In this document: piece by piece, positions 25,783 to 35,068 of the stretch
Numbering within the stretch: position 1 is the stretch's first letter
How the letters are laid out: each line of letters begins with the position of its first letter
NCBI RefSeq assembly: GCF_001043005.1
Contig: NZ_JYKZ01000002.1
Location: forward strand, 1 to 64,000
Length of the DNA stretch: 64,000 nt
DNA from: Pseudomonas psychrophila
Lineage (GTDB): Bacteria > Pseudomonadota > Gammaproteobacteria > Pseudomonadales > Pseudomonadaceae
Direction: 5' to 3'
Notes under the pieces: generated by a model
The model's database searches: none
Told to the model about the DNA's origin: nothing
Seen by the model: the letters and a program-made list of their open reading frames with translations, nothing else
Translations under genes and position numbers: made by a program

Positions 25783-28700
25783 ATGAAGCAAAAAACGGTT
25801 CGTCTCGGTGCACTGGCACTGAGTTCACTGCGACTGAACAAGTTGTTGCTGCTGCTGAGCGGGCTTGCTCTGTTGTTGGTGGGCATGAGTTATTGGGCCG
25901 TTAACCGGCTACTAATGGAGGAGCGCGAGAAGACGGATTTTCACTTCGCACGGTTGATCGAAAGTATTCATGAGCACGAAGTTTTTTTACGCACAGGCGC
26001 TGAGAGTTATGATCACGCCAGCGGCACCTTTTCGATGGATACCAAGCCGCGTTCGCACATTGAATTGATGCGCCAGGGCGATGAGCTTTTATTTCAAAAC
26101 CGAGACACGGCCAAGTCTCTGCCGTTTACGGTGAGCCAGCGAGACACGTTCACGCTGGGTGAAATGCAGGGGGTCTATTCGCTTGGCGTTCAGTTGACTG
26201 ATCTGTTCACGGCTTACTGGTCTGATTCTTATTATTCGGCACCCCAGGTGTTTGTGTTTTCGCCCACGGCTCAGTTCTCCATCGCCGTACCCGGTATTGA
26301 TGGCACCCGTCAGTACCCCCTGTTGTTCAAAAACAATTTTTTTGATGTGACCAAGCGTTTGTACGACGCTTTTTTGCCCCAGCGCCATTTGCTGAACACT
26401 GATCGTGTGCTGTGGATGAAAGCGCCGCTCGAACTCATTCAAAAACGCAAATATATAGTGGGCGCAATCAGTGTCGATCTTCCCGATCGCTTTATGCAGG
26501 CGGCCAATCAAGGGAGCTCGGTGATTCTTAGCGCCTTGCTCGATGTCAGCGATGTCAGCGACCTTGAACGCTTGTTGATGCGCCCCACTAACAGTCGCCT
26601 TACCCTGATTTCCCCTACGGGTGATGTGCTGTTGGGTGACGTTCAGGATGTCGAGGAGCTGGCGCCGGGGTTGAGTTTTGCCCGTGACGGCCTGCGGTTC
26701 AAGTTGAGCTCGGGCGGGGATGATCCCTGGATCGGCCTGTACGCCATCACGTATCAGAATTTCTTTGGTTATGCGAAATGGGCCTTGATGTGGGCGGCGG
26801 GCCTGTTTCTTTTGTTCGTCCTGATTGGCTGGCGCTTAAATCGCTGGTACAGGGTGCGGATCATCGAGCCCGCACAGCAGTCCAGCCTGTCCCTGGCTGA
26901 AAGCGAAGAATTCAATCGGGTCATGCTCGATAACGCGCCCGTTGGGCTGTGTGTGGTTGAAAGGGGGACTGGTGTCGTCTTGCTGGAAAACCAGCGGGCG
27001 CACGAATGGCAGGGTACCCCTGAACTGATTGCTTTATTGAAGAGTGATTATGGTGAACGTGAGTCGGGCGAGATACAGCTTGAAGTTTCGGGACGTCATC
27101 TTCAGGCCTGTTTCGTCTTCACCCGTTACAAAGGCAAAGACGTAGTGCTCTGCGGTTTCAACGACATCACCCGGCATGTGGATGACGCCAACCTGATGGA
27201 GCAAGCACGTCGTTCAGCCGATGAAGCCAGCAAAGCCAAAACCCTATTTTTGGCTACTATGAGCCATGAAATTCGTACCCCTTTGTACGGGGTGCTTGGC
27301 AATCTAGAACTACTGGAACTCACTCCTCTGAGTGAGCGCCAACATGAGTACTTGCACACTATTCAGCGCTCATCAGCGGTGTTGTTTCAATTGATCAGCG
27401 ACGTGTTGGACGTGTCAAAAATCGAGTCCGGGCAAATGGCTGTCGAAGCCCAAACATTCAGCCCTCTGGATGTGTTTGAAGATTGCGTGCGCAGTTATTC
27501 CGCTGCTGCGAGCAATAAGGGATTAAAAATATTTGCCTGTGCGGACGCGAACTTACCGGCACTTTTGTGCGGAGATGCGGTGCGCATCCGGCAAATCATC
27601 GACAACCTGCTGAGTAATGCGATCAAGTTCACCGATACAGGCTGGGTGCTCTTCAGGCTTAAGGTGACAGACCTTGAGCATGGTCAAGTGTCATTGCAGT
27701 GGCAGGTCTCCGATACCGGTGTAGGGATCAGTGAGGAGCAACTGGCGCGTTTGTTTAAGCCCTTTTCCCAGGTGGGTGGCAGCGAGCGTGCAGGCGGTGC
27801 GGGCCTAGGTTTGTCTATTTGTGCCCGACTTGGCGAGATAATGGGTGCGAACCTGCGGGTGGTCAGTGAGCCAGGCTTGGGCAGCAGCTTTTCACTGAAT
27901 ATAAGTTTGCCTGTTATGGCTGGCCCGCTGGATAAGAGTGCCGATATTGATCTTGAGGGCGTGAGTGTCTATGTGCGCGCCTCTCGCAGTGATATCGGAG
28001 TGGTTCTGATTGACTGGCTAAATCGTTGGGGCGCGCGGGCCCAAGCACTCCCTGCATCGGATACCCACGCCAGCCATGCAATATTGCTGGATGTCGACCC
28101 AGACCCGCAGCTTGCTTTGCACTGGCCGGGAGAGCATGTGATAGCGACTGAAACGGGTCGCAGCCAGCCCAAAAAGATCGCGAGGGGATGGGAAGTTAAC
28201 GCCTATGACATACGAGCCATCGCTAGAACTCTGATGCAGGTCGCGCAAGGAACTGCTCCCGAGTTAGCCGGCAGCGTGCCGCTACCCCTTGCAGGCCTGG
28301 ACCTGAGCGTTCTGGTTGCAGAAGATAACCCCGTCAATCGGGAGATTCTCAAGGAGCAGCTGGAGGCTTTGGGCGTTCAGGTGACGTTGGCTGAGGATGG
28401 TGAGCAAGCCTTGCTGTGTTGGAGTGAGGCGTCATTCGATCTGGTGATTACCGACGTCAATATGCCCAGGCTTGATGGTTATCAGTTGACACGGCGCATA
28501 CGGGAGCATGATCCGCTGGTGCCGATTATTGGCGTGACCGCCAATGCGCTTCGTGAGGAGGGGGAACAATGTTTGAAGGCCGGGATGAACGTCTGGCTGG
28601 TCAAACCCCTGAGCCTGACAACTTTGCGCCAGACCTTGTCAGCCTACTGTTCTCAGCCGGTACCATCGCAGTTGTCCACGTTAGAAGCTGTCGTGGCGAC

Positions 28701-29034
28701 AGTCCAAAAGGATGATCTTGAGGACTGGATTACGCTTTCACCGAGCATGCACCGATTGTTTATCAACACCATGCATGAAGATTTGGAGCAGGCGCAGCGG
28801 GCTTTGCAAGAATCCAACACATCGAAATTGCTCAATTATGTACACCGCATGCATGGATCATTTGCGACGGTAGGCGCCATCGCTTTAGCGACGGCCTGTG
28901 GTGAGTGTGAAGTCGTTTTGCGGCGTGAACCCTTGAGTCCTGAGTCAGTCGACAAGATCCAGGTGTTGTTGAAACGCTTGCACAGCGCAGTGTCGAGGTT
29001 GGTTGACGGGGAGTTGTATCCCAACGGCGGATAA
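25783..29034 (+). CDS. hybrid sensor histidine kinase with HPt domain (RocS/RcsC-like)
   Basis: A 1083-residue inner-membrane hybrid kinase: membrane helix near 19-41, a periplasmic region of about 280 residues, a second helix near 325-350 ([14 protein letters not shown]), a PAS-like segment, HisKA with H495 ([12 protein letters not shown]), an ATPase domain (DTGVGI, GAGLGLS), a receiver with D891 (ITDVNMP), and a C-terminal HPt with H1021 in VHRMHGSF. It is the only HPt in the cluster, so it is the likely route for phosphate from both kinases to the RcsB-like regulators. It is divergent from the pilin operon and 252 bases from it. Its central region is clearly related to the kinase at 14110. 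Confidence 0.88.
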   Translation: MKQKTVRLGALALSSLRLNKLLLLLSGLALLLVGMSYWAVNRLLMEEREKTDFHFARLIESIHEHEVFLRTGAESYDHASGTFSMDTKPRSHIELMRQGDELLFQNRDTAKSLPFTVSQRDTFTLGEMQGVYSLGVQLTDLFTAYWSDSYYSAPQVFVFSPTAQFSIAVPGIDGTRQYPLLFKNNFFDVTKRLYDAFLPQRHLLNTDRVLWMKAPLELIQKRKYIVGAISVDLPDRFMQAANQGSSVILSALLDVSDVSDLERLLMRPTNSRLTLISPTGDVLLGDVQDVEELAPGLSFARDGLRFKLSSGGDDPWIGLYAITYQNFFGYAKWALMWAAGLFLLFVLIGWRLNRWYRVRIIEPAQQSSLSLAESEEFNRVMLDNAPVGLCVVERGTGVVLLENQRAHEWQGTPELIALLKSDYGERESGEIQLEVSGRHLQACFVFTRYKGKDVVLCGFNDITRHVDDANLMEQARRSADEASKAKTLFLATMSHEIRTPLYGVLGNLELLELTPLSERQHEYLHTIQRSSAVLFQLISDVLDVSKIESGQMAVEAQTFSPLDVFEDCVRSYSAAASNKGLKIFACADANLPALLCGDAVRIRQIIDNLLSNAIKFTDTGWVLFRLKVTDLEHGQVSLQWQVSDTGVGISEEQLARLFKPFSQVGGSERAGGAGLGLSICARLGEIMGANLRVVSEPGLGSSFSLNISLPVMAGPLDKSADIDLEGVSVYVRASRSDIGVVLIDWLNRWGARAQALPASDTHASHAILLDVDPDPQLALHWPGEHVIATETGRSQPKKIARGWEVNAYDIRAIARTLMQVAQGTAPELAGSVPLPLAGLDLSVLVAEDNPVNREILKEQLEALGVQVTLAEDGEQALLCWSEASFDLVITDVNMPRLDGYQLTRRIREHDPLVPIIGVTANALREEGEQCLKAGMNVWLVKPLSLTTLRQTLSAYCSQPVPSQLSTLEAVVATVQKDDLEDWITLSPSMHRLFINTMHEDLEQAQRALQESNTSKLLNYVHRMHGSFATVGAIALATACGECEVVLRREPLSPESVDKIQVLLKRLHSAVSRLVDGELYPNGG

Positions 29035-29114
29035 TCGTAACCGATGGTATTCATTGATCTTTTTTTAATTCCTGCTTGACGTCCACGGCGTAATAAACGT
29101 TTAATTGCGCCGTT

Positions 29115-29190
29115 GCCCAGATAGCTCAGTCGGTAGAGCAGGGGATTGAAAATCCCCGTGTCGGCGGTTCGATTCCGTCTCTGGGCACCA
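29115..29190 (+). tRNA. tRNA-Phe (GAA)
   Basis: A 76-base cloverleaf with encoded CCA. The acceptor arms GCCCAGA and TCTGGGC pair, the anticodon stem GGGGA / TCCCC encloses the loop TTGAAAA, and the T arm has GGTTCGATTCC. The anticodon is GAA. Confidence 0.97.
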
Positions 29191-29198
29191 CTACTTCC

Positions 29199-29236
29199 AA
29201 ACCCCTGATGCTTAACGGCACCAGGGGTTTTTTGTT
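29199..29236 (+). terminator. terminator of tRNA-Phe
   Basis: The stem AAACCCCTG / CAGGGGTTT is followed by TTTGTTTT, starting nine bases after the tRNA. Confidence 0.85.
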
Positions 29237-29371
29237 TTGGGCCGCTGCCGTTATTTGCAGGCGCGCGCTCCCCATCTCGCAGGCTGACACGGTCTGTGTC
29301 GCACTATCAAAATTCAATTCAAAACAGTGATGCGAGTGGCGGGGCCGGCCCGATGTGCTGGCGTTTCTTTT

Positions 29372-29407
29372 GTGTATGCGCGGCTCAAGTGTTCTTGAGG
29401 CATACAC
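29372..29407. repeat. imperfect inverted repeat
   Basis: GTGTATGC and CTCAAG on the left pair with CTTGAG and GCATACAC on the right. The loop is TGTT, and four bases (GCGG) bulge from the left arm. No T run follows on either strand. Function unknown. Confidence 0.5.
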
Positions 29408-29453
29408 GAAGGCGGGGGGCTATGCGCGAAAAACAAATACCCCAGACACAAGA

Positions 29454-29476
29454 AAGCCCGCACTAGGCGGGCTTCT
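29454..29476 (-). terminator. terminator of tRNA-Met
   Basis: The stem AAGCCCGC / GCGGGCTT with a short loop is followed on the minus strand by TTCTTG, downstream of tRNA-Met. Confidence 0.7.
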
Positions 29477-29519
29477 TGTTGGTTTCATTTTCATCTTGCG
29501 ATGTAGTGAAGCCGGTGTT

Positions 29520-29596
29520 TGGTGGCTACACAGGGACTTGAACCCCGGACCCCAGCATTATGAATGCTATGCTCTAACCAACTGAGCTATGTAGCC
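29520..29596 (-). tRNA. tRNA-Met (CAT), elongator
   Basis: A 77-base cloverleaf with encoded CCA. The acceptor arms GGCTACA and TGTAGCC pair, the D arm is AGCTCAGTTGGTTAGAGC, the anticodon is CAT, and the T loop is GGTTCAAGTCC. The G-C acceptor end marks it as elongator, not initiator. P. aeruginosa also has tRNA-Met near ychF, so this gene is a core anchor, separated here from ychF by about 25 kb. Confidence 0.96.
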
Positions 29597-29768
29597 AATG
29601 GCGCGCATTATTCCCTCGTAAGGGACATGTGTCAAGCAAATATCTTAAAAAATCTTTGTTCTATCAACTGCTTAAGGTTTTGGGCGGCTTTGGATGGCAA
29701 TATCTTGTAAAAAAATGGCACATTGACGTATCTGCAAGCGTGCATTCACCAGTCGTACGGAAGCTCAC

Positions 29769-30986
29769 ATGGCTCTTAGCAACGCTCAAACAACTACAAG
29801 CGCGTCCTCTCCAGTCCCTCAGTCCAGCCCGTTAGTCATGCGCATTATTGGTGCTGTGGCTTTGGCGCATTTGATCAATGACCTGATCCAGGCGGTACTG
29901 CCTTCGATCTATCCCATGCTCAAGGCCAAATATGACCTGACCTTTACCCAGATCGGGCTGATTACCCTGACGTTTCAGATGACGGCCTCTCTGTTGCAGC
30001 CTTGGGTGGGGTACTACACCGACCGTCATCCCAATCCGTTATTGCTGCCAGCCGGTATGATTTGCACCCTGATAGGGATTTTGATGCTGTCCCAGGTCGG
30101 CAGTTTTCCGCTGATTCTGCTGGCAGCAGGGTTGATCGGTGTTGGTTCTTCAACCTTTCACCCTGAAGCATCCCGTGTGGCACGACTGGCTTCAGGTGGG
30201 CGTTACGGCCTGGCGCAATCGACCTTTCAAGTGGGGGGTAACGCGGGCTCGGCCTTTGGGCCGTTATTGGCTGCGGCAATCATCATTCCCTATGGTCAGG
30301 GCAATGTGGCCTGGTTCGGGCTATTTGCGTTGTTCGCCGTAGGACTGCTGTATGTCATCAGCCGTTGGTACCGCAACCACTTGAACCTGTTCAAGCTCAA
30401 GGCCGGGCAGAAAGCGACTCATGGCCTTTCAAAACGACGGGTGATTGGTGCGTTGGTGGTGCTTGGCCTGCTGGTGTTCTCCAAGTATTTCTACATGGCG
30501 AGCCTGACCAGCTACTACACCTTCTTCCTCATTGAGAAGTTCGACGTGTCAGTCTCGACGTCACAGCTGTATCTGTTCCTGTTCCTGGGGGCGGTTGCAG
30601 CGGGTACGTTCTTTGGCGGTCCGATAGGCGATCGCATCGGACGCAAGGCGGTGATCTGGTTCTCCATTCTCGGGGTGGCGCCGTTCACGTTGCTGCTGCC
30701 TTACGCCGATCTGTTCTGGACCAGCGTACTCAGTGTGGTCATTGGCTTTATTTTGGCATCCGCCTTCTCGGCTATCGTGGTGTACGCGCAGGAGCTGGTG
30801 CCGGGGAATGTGGGGATGATTGCCGGTATCTTCTTCGGCTTGATGTTTGGGTTTGGTGGGATCGGTGCCGCCTTGCTCGGGCACTTGGCTGACATTCATG
30901 GCATCGAGTACGTTTACACCCTGTGCTCATATTTGCCGCTGTTCGGTGTATTGGCAATTTTGCTGCCGCGAACGAAAAAAATCTGA
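29769..30986 (+). CDS. MFS exporter, Fsr (fosmidomycin resistance)-like
   Basis: A 405-residue inner-membrane major facilitator protein with about twelve hydrophobic segments. Family-like stretches are AHLINDLIQAVLPSIYP near residues 34-50, GYYTDRHPNPLLLP near 80 and GSSTFHPEASRVAR near 125, all typical of the Fsr group. The second half repeats the GDRIGRK loop near 285. It is transcribed alone toward the hrpL-like gene and has no partner gene. Export of fosmidomycin or related phosphonates is the family expectation and not evidence from this locus. Confidence 0.85.
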   Translation: MALSNAQTTTSASSPVPQSSPLVMRIIGAVALAHLINDLIQAVLPSIYPMLKAKYDLTFTQIGLITLTFQMTASLLQPWVGYYTDRHPNPLLLPAGMICTLIGILMLSQVGSFPLILLAAGLIGVGSSTFHPEASRVARLASGGRYGLAQSTFQVGGNAGSAFGPLLAAAIIIPYGQGNVAWFGLFALFAVGLLYVISRWYRNHLNLFKLKAGQKATHGLSKRRVIGALVVLGLLVFSKYFYMASLTSYYTFFLIEKFDVSVSTSQLYLFLFLGAVAAGTFFGGPIGDRIGRKAVIWFSILGVAPFTLLLPYADLFWTSVLSVVIGFILASAFSAIVVYAQELVPGNVGMIAGIFFGLMFGFGGIGAALLGHLADIHGIEYVYTLCSYLPLFGVLAILLPRTKKI

Positions 30987-31070
30987 ATCGGTAGTGGGGG
31001 CCACTCCCTGGCCTTTCTACACGCTAGCTCTGAGCCATGGACTTCTCTGTGCAGATGTCCGTGGTGAGCA

Positions 31071-31610
31071 CTAGCAATGGGTGGCCATCTTGAGCTGCTC
31101 TCGAGCCCGCGAGATACGTGAGCGAACCGTCCCTATGGGGATCTCCAGAACATTGGCCGTGTCGCGATAACTGCCGCCGCTTTCAAGTGACGCGTACAAC
31201 GTATTGCGCATTTCGGTTGGCAATCGATTGATCGCAGTGAGCGTCAGCTCAAGCCGTCGATTAATTTCGAACTGACCGCCCAGGTCGCTGGCGCAGTGCT
31301 GCTCATGGCACAGCGTTTCGTCGTACTCACAATGCACCGGCCTGGCGTACAGGCGGCGAAAATGATTGCGGATCAGGTTCTGGGCAATGCCGCACATCCA
31401 TGTGCTGAGTGTTGCCTGGCCGTTGAAGCGGTCTTTGCTGCGCCAGGCCTCCAGACAGGTCAATTGAAAAATATCGTCGGCATCCTCCGGGTTCAATACG
31501 CGCTTGTGAATAAACGCTTTCAGTTTTTTCTGGAGCTCGGCCGACAGGTCCAGACGGTTGGGAGGAGAGCTCAAAAGGTGGGGTGGGGAAACATCATCAA
31601 GGCGATCCAT
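31071..31610 (-). CDS. hrpL: HrpL-like ECF sigma factor of the type III system
   Basis: A 179-residue ECF sigma factor. Region 2 is visible as NPEDADDIFQLTCLEAWR and WMCGIAQNLIRNHFRR (about residues 40-90). Region 4 is at the C-terminus (GSYRDTANVLEIPIGTVR, SRAREQL). This wording is close to P. syringae HrpL, which directs RNA polymerase to hrp-box promoters. TGAGGAT lies before ATG 31610. A sigma-54-type promoter lies 54 bases upstream, as expected if HrpS controls it. It is convergent with the MFS gene and divergent from the sctW operon, which it probably transcribes. Confidence 0.88.
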   Translation of the reverse strand: MDRLDDVSPPHLLSSPPNRLDLSAELQKKLKAFIHKRVLNPEDADDIFQLTCLEAWRSKDRFNGQATLSTWMCGIAQNLIRNHFRRLYARPVHCEYDETLCHEQHCASDLGGQFEINRRLELTLTAINRLPTEMRNTLYASLESGGSYRDTANVLEIPIGTVRSRISRAREQLKMATHC

Positions 31611-31663
31611 TTTTTTATCCTCAGGGTGAGCATTGTCGAAATGATTTCGACCAAGGCCTCCTA

Positions 31664-31679
31664 AGCACCGCTTGTGCCA
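31664..31679 (-). promoter_or_regulatory. sigma-54 (-24/-12) promoter of hrpL
   Basis: On the minus strand TGGCAC-N5-GTGC reads at 31679-31665. The invariant GG and GC have the required spacing of ten bases, and one base differs from TGGCAC-N5-TTGC. Transcription would begin near 31654, leaving a leader of about 45 bases. Confidence 0.7.
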
Positions 31680-31811
31680 ATCAATGGTTGGTATGTATCT
31701 GATTGTTTTTTATAGATTTTATTTTTTAAAAGGCGCGATGTAGTGCCGGATCTTGCGTAGCCGCTCCTGGGCTTGCGCCAACTTTTTCAAAAATGATGCC
31801 GTCTGCCTCCG

Positions 31812-31840
31812 GGAACCGTTTGCCTGTGATCGACCACACA
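31812..31840 (+). promoter_or_regulatory. hrp box of the sctW operon
   Basis: GGAACC-N16-CCACACA matches the HrpL promoter consensus GGAACC-N15/16-CCACNNA at every fixed position. It lies 31 bases before the sctW start. Confidence 0.9.
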
Positions 31841-31871
31841 GGTCATCGAAACTTCCTCACTTGGCCCCCCT

Positions 31872-32978
31872 ATGAAATTTGACGGACGAAACGAAGCCGC
31901 GCAGGCAGTGAGTTCGATGCTCTCTTCGCGTGCCGTTCAATTTCAGGTGCCGCAGACGACTGCGCAAGATGCCGCCGAAGAAGTCGGCATGCTGTTCAGT
32001 CAGAAGGTTGAGAGCAGCAGCAAGGAACTGACTCAACGAAAACTGCGAACCCTTGATCCCCAAATACAGAGAATTCAGGGTGTTGAGCAGTTAAGTGAAC
32101 TCTATGAGCAGTTGGGGCATCCCGGCCAGCTCAGCTTGGGGCAACTGGCCCGGCAAGTTCGTCAGGAGCTGTTGTTAACGCCGGATGTCGACAGCCTGCT
32201 GACGTTGACCGGGGGTGATCCGGCTCGCACCCATGTCGTATTGCAGCACGTGACAGATCAGGCCAAGGCGCAAGGGCGTGAAATCGAAGCAGCGCTGGCA
32301 CGGGACTTTCAGGTGCAGGTGCAAGCCCGCTACCACCCACAAATCCAGGCCGGGATGAACATCGCGCTGGCGCTTAAAACGGCGGATGGCGATGCCGCAT
32401 TACGCCAGGCGGTTCGCGTTTTGTATTACTCCAGCGTGGTAATGAAGCAATCGCTGGTGAACATCACTCAGGCACTGCTGGGGCTGTTCGGTGAAGAGGG
32501 GATCAGCGCCGGGCTGGGCATGATGGGCCGAGCGCTGGCGGATGATCTTGCGGCCTACCGCCCCTCGGTGCCGACGATCAAACTGCGTGCCCTGCTGCTC
32601 GGCCTGCACAGCTGTAGCCAGCTGGGCAGTGCCTTGAGCGACTGCCGTTTTTTTCTTGAACGTTTGCCAACCCGTGAGCGGCAGGTCGAACTGTCGGCAG
32701 TCGCCCTGTTGCAACGCCTGTTGGGATACGCGAGTACGGACATTGACGCCGATGAAGTTCAAGGCCTGAGCCAGCAGTTGGGCGGCGACAGGTTGTCGAG
32801 CCAACTGGTCTCGCTCAATCAAGTCTACCCGCTGATTCAGCGCCTTCCCCCGGCGCTGTGGAGTGATCAGGAAAAACGCGAGGCCACCTTGCACCTTTTT
32901 TTGAGCCTGATGGGTGAGCACACTCAGGCCGAAGGCATTGCCCGACTGACACCTGGATTGTCGAGATACATTCGATGA
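31872..32978 (+). CDS. sctW: SctW (HrpJ/YopN-like) type III gatekeeper
   Basis: A 368-residue cytoplasmic gatekeeper of the HrpJ/YopN family, which controls the switch from early to late substrates. It is mainly helical, with HrpJ-domain-like sequence in the middle (ALKTADGDAALRQAVRVLYYSS). It is first in the operon, directly after the hrp box, and its stop overlaps sctV as ATGA. The ATG at 31872 is preceded by a C-rich stretch without a visible Shine-Dalgarno sequence, which is odd for the lead gene. Confidence 0.85.
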   Translation: MKFDGRNEAAQAVSSMLSSRAVQFQVPQTTAQDAAEEVGMLFSQKVESSSKELTQRKLRTLDPQIQRIQGVEQLSELYEQLGHPGQLSLGQLARQVRQELLLTPDVDSLLTLTGGDPARTHVVLQHVTDQAKAQGREIEAALARDFQVQVQARYHPQIQAGMNIALALKTADGDAALRQAVRVLYYSSVVMKQSLVNITQALLGLFGEEGISAGLGMMGRALADDLAAYRPSVPTIKLRALLLGLHSCSQLGSALSDCRFFLERLPTRERQVELSAVALLQRLLGYASTDIDADEVQGLSQQLGGDRLSSQLVSLNQVYPLIQRLPPALWSDQEKREATLHLFLSLMGEHTQAEGIARLTPGLSRYIR

Positions 32979-35068
32979 AGCTGGTTCAGTGGCTCAATAA
33001 AGGCCTTTCCAATGTTGCTAGTCCGGGGGAGGTGCTCGGGGCCATGGTGGTGCTGGGGATCGTGTTTATTTTTATCGTGCCGCTGCCGACCTGGATGGTC
33101 GATATCCTGATTGCGATCAATATCTGCATTGCCTGCCTGCTGATTGTTCTGGCGTTTTATTTGCCCAGTCCCTTGGCGTTCTCTTCGTTTCCTGCACTGC
33201 TGCTGCTAACCACGATGTTTCGCCTGGCGTTATCGATTGCAACGACCCGTCTGATCCTGATGGATCAGGACGCCGGCGACATTGTCGAGGCGTTCGGTAA
33301 TTTTGTGGTGGGGGGCAATCTCGCCGTGGGGCTGGTGATCTTTCTGATCATCACCCTCGTTAACTTTCTGGTAATCACCAAGGGCTCTGAGCGTGTGGCC
33401 GAGGTGGCCGCGCGTTTCAGTCTGGATGCGATGCCAGGCAAGCAGATGTCCATCGACAGTGACTTGCGTGGCGGGTTGATCGATGGTGCGCAGGCTCGTT
33501 ACAAACGCGATCAGCTGTCTCGGGAAAGCCAACTGTTCGGGGCCATGGACGGGGCCATGAAGTTTGTTAAAGGGGACGCCATCGCAGGCTTGGTCATTGT
33601 AGTGATCAATATCCTGGGCGGGTTTTCCACAGGCATGTTGCAGCATGGGATGAGTGCTGCAGAGGCCATATCGTTGTATTCGGTACTGACCATCGGTGAT
33701 GGCCTGATCGCGCAGATTCCGGCGCTGCTGATTTCATTGACCGCAGGCATGATCATCACCCGTGTCGCTCCCGACGACCAATCCCCACGCAGTAACATCG
33801 GTACGCAGATCGGGCAGCAAATAACTGGCGAACCCAAGAGCTGGATAATCGCATCGGCGGGCATGCTTGCGTTCGCAGCACTGCCGGGAATGCCGACCCT
33901 GGTATTTGTCTTTATTGCCTTGGCCACCTTTTCGCTGGGGCTTTATTTGTTGTTGCGCCGTACTAAGGTCGAGCCGCTGCAGCCTGAACAGGTACTGGAA
34001 ATTGCTCCGGAACAAAACGGCGAAGATGACCTGAGAGGTTTTGATCCGTCTCGTCCTTACCTGTTGCAGTTCGCCAGTACCCATCAACATCAGGAGCGCA
34101 CCACGCGACTCATTCACGGGATACGTCAAGTGCGCAACAGCATCGTCACCGCTGTCGGCTTGACTCTTCCTCCGTTTGAAATCGAATACAGCGCCCTTCT
34201 GGCCGAGGATGAGTTCCGTTTTTGTGTTCACGAAGCGCCCGTGTTCAGGGCGACCTTTGGTGAGTGGCTGGCAGTGGCACGGGACAGTGTCGAAGGGCAG
34301 CCCTCGAATGCGCTCAGGGGCAGCGAGCAGCGAGATGAGCTGGACTGGCTGTGGCTGCAACCCGACGATCCGCTGCTGACCCGGACTGAGGTGATATCTG
34401 TCAGTGCGCATGCCTTGATTCTCGAACGCATGCGTCAGGCAATGATGATCAGCGGGCCACGGTTTTTGGGGATTCAGGAGAGCAAATCAATCCTCGGCTG
34501 GCTTGAGGAAACACAGCCTGAGCTGGTTCAAGAACTGCAGCGCATCATGCCGCTTTCACGATTCTCTGGCGTATTGCAACGTCTGGCCAGTGAGGGAGTG
34601 CCTTTGCGTGCCGTGCGCCTGATTGCCGAAGTATTAACCGAACACGGCCAGCACGAACGCGAAGTGATAGCACTGGCCGACTACGTGAGAATCGCCTTGA
34701 GGGCGCAGATCTATCACCTGCACAGCCAGATCGATGGCCTGCATGCCTGGTTGTTTTCACCCCACACCGAAAACATCTTTCGCGAGGCGTTACGCCAGAC
34801 CCAAACCGGTGTGTTCTTTGCTCTGGACAATGAGCACAGCACCCAGCTTGTGCAGTTGCTCAAGGAAACCTTCGAGCCACGTAGACGCGAGAAAACGGTG
34901 TTGCTGGTAGCTCACGATCTGCGCAGCCCTTTGCGCACGTTATTGTTCGATGAGTTCAACCACGTTCCGGTCATATCGTTCGCCGAGTTGATGGGCTCGG
35001 CCAAGGTCAAGGTACTTGGCCGCTTTGATCTGGAATACGAAGGCCTGCTGCGCGAGGTCGTGTCTTGA
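32975..35068 (+). CDS. sctV: SctV (HrcV) export gate protein
   Basis: A 697-residue export-gate protein of the FlhA/HrcV family. The N-terminal half carries about eight membrane helices with the conserved stretch FPALLLLTTMFRLALSI-ATTR (quoted in two parts) and the FHIPEP-type loop KGSERVAEVAARFSLDAMPG. The C-terminal half (about 340-697) is the cytoplasmic ring domain that receives chaperone-substrate complexes. Full length compared with P. syringae HrcV. It is coupled to sctW and sctD by four-base overlaps. Confidence 0.95.
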   Translation: MKLVQWLNKGLSNVASPGEVLGAMVVLGIVFIFIVPLPTWMVDILIAINICIACLLIVLAFYLPSPLAFSSFPALLLLTTMFRLALSIATTRLILMDQDAGDIVEAFGNFVVGGNLAVGLVIFLIITLVNFLVITKGSERVAEVAARFSLDAMPGKQMSIDSDLRGGLIDGAQARYKRDQLSRESQLFGAMDGAMKFVKGDAIAGLVIVVINILGGFSTGMLQHGMSAAEAISLYSVLTIGDGLIAQIPALLISLTAGMIITRVAPDDQSPRSNIGTQIGQQITGEPKSWIIASAGMLAFAALPGMPTLVFVFIALATFSLGLYLLLRRTKVEPLQPEQVLEIAPEQNGEDDLRGFDPSRPYLLQFASTHQHQERTTRLIHGIRQVRNSIVTAVGLTLPPFEIEYSALLAEDEFRFCVHEAPVFRATFGEWLAVARDSVEGQPSNALRGSEQRDELDWLWLQPDDPLLTRTEVISVSAHALILERMRQAMMISGPRFLGIQESKSILGWLEETQPELVQELQRIMPLSRFSGVLQRLASEGVPLRAVRLIAEVLTEHGQHEREVIALADYVRIALRAQIYHLHSQIDGLHAWLFSPHTENIFREALRQTQTGVFFALDNEHSTQLVQLLKETFEPRRREKTVLLVAHDLRSPLRTLLFDEFNHVPVISFAELMGSAKVKVLGRFDLEYEGLLREVVS

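Larger units (their letters stand above)
29191..29519. other. gap between the two tRNA genes, no gene seen
   Basis: 329 bases. It holds a terminator for each tRNA and an imperfect hairpin at 29372-29407. I see no open frame with a credible start and no duplicated tRNA 3' end that would mark an integration site. Confidence 0.6.

Noticed and set aside
29115..29596. Phage or island attachment site
   Set aside because: No second copy of either tRNA 3' end was found within the window, and no integrase gene is visible.
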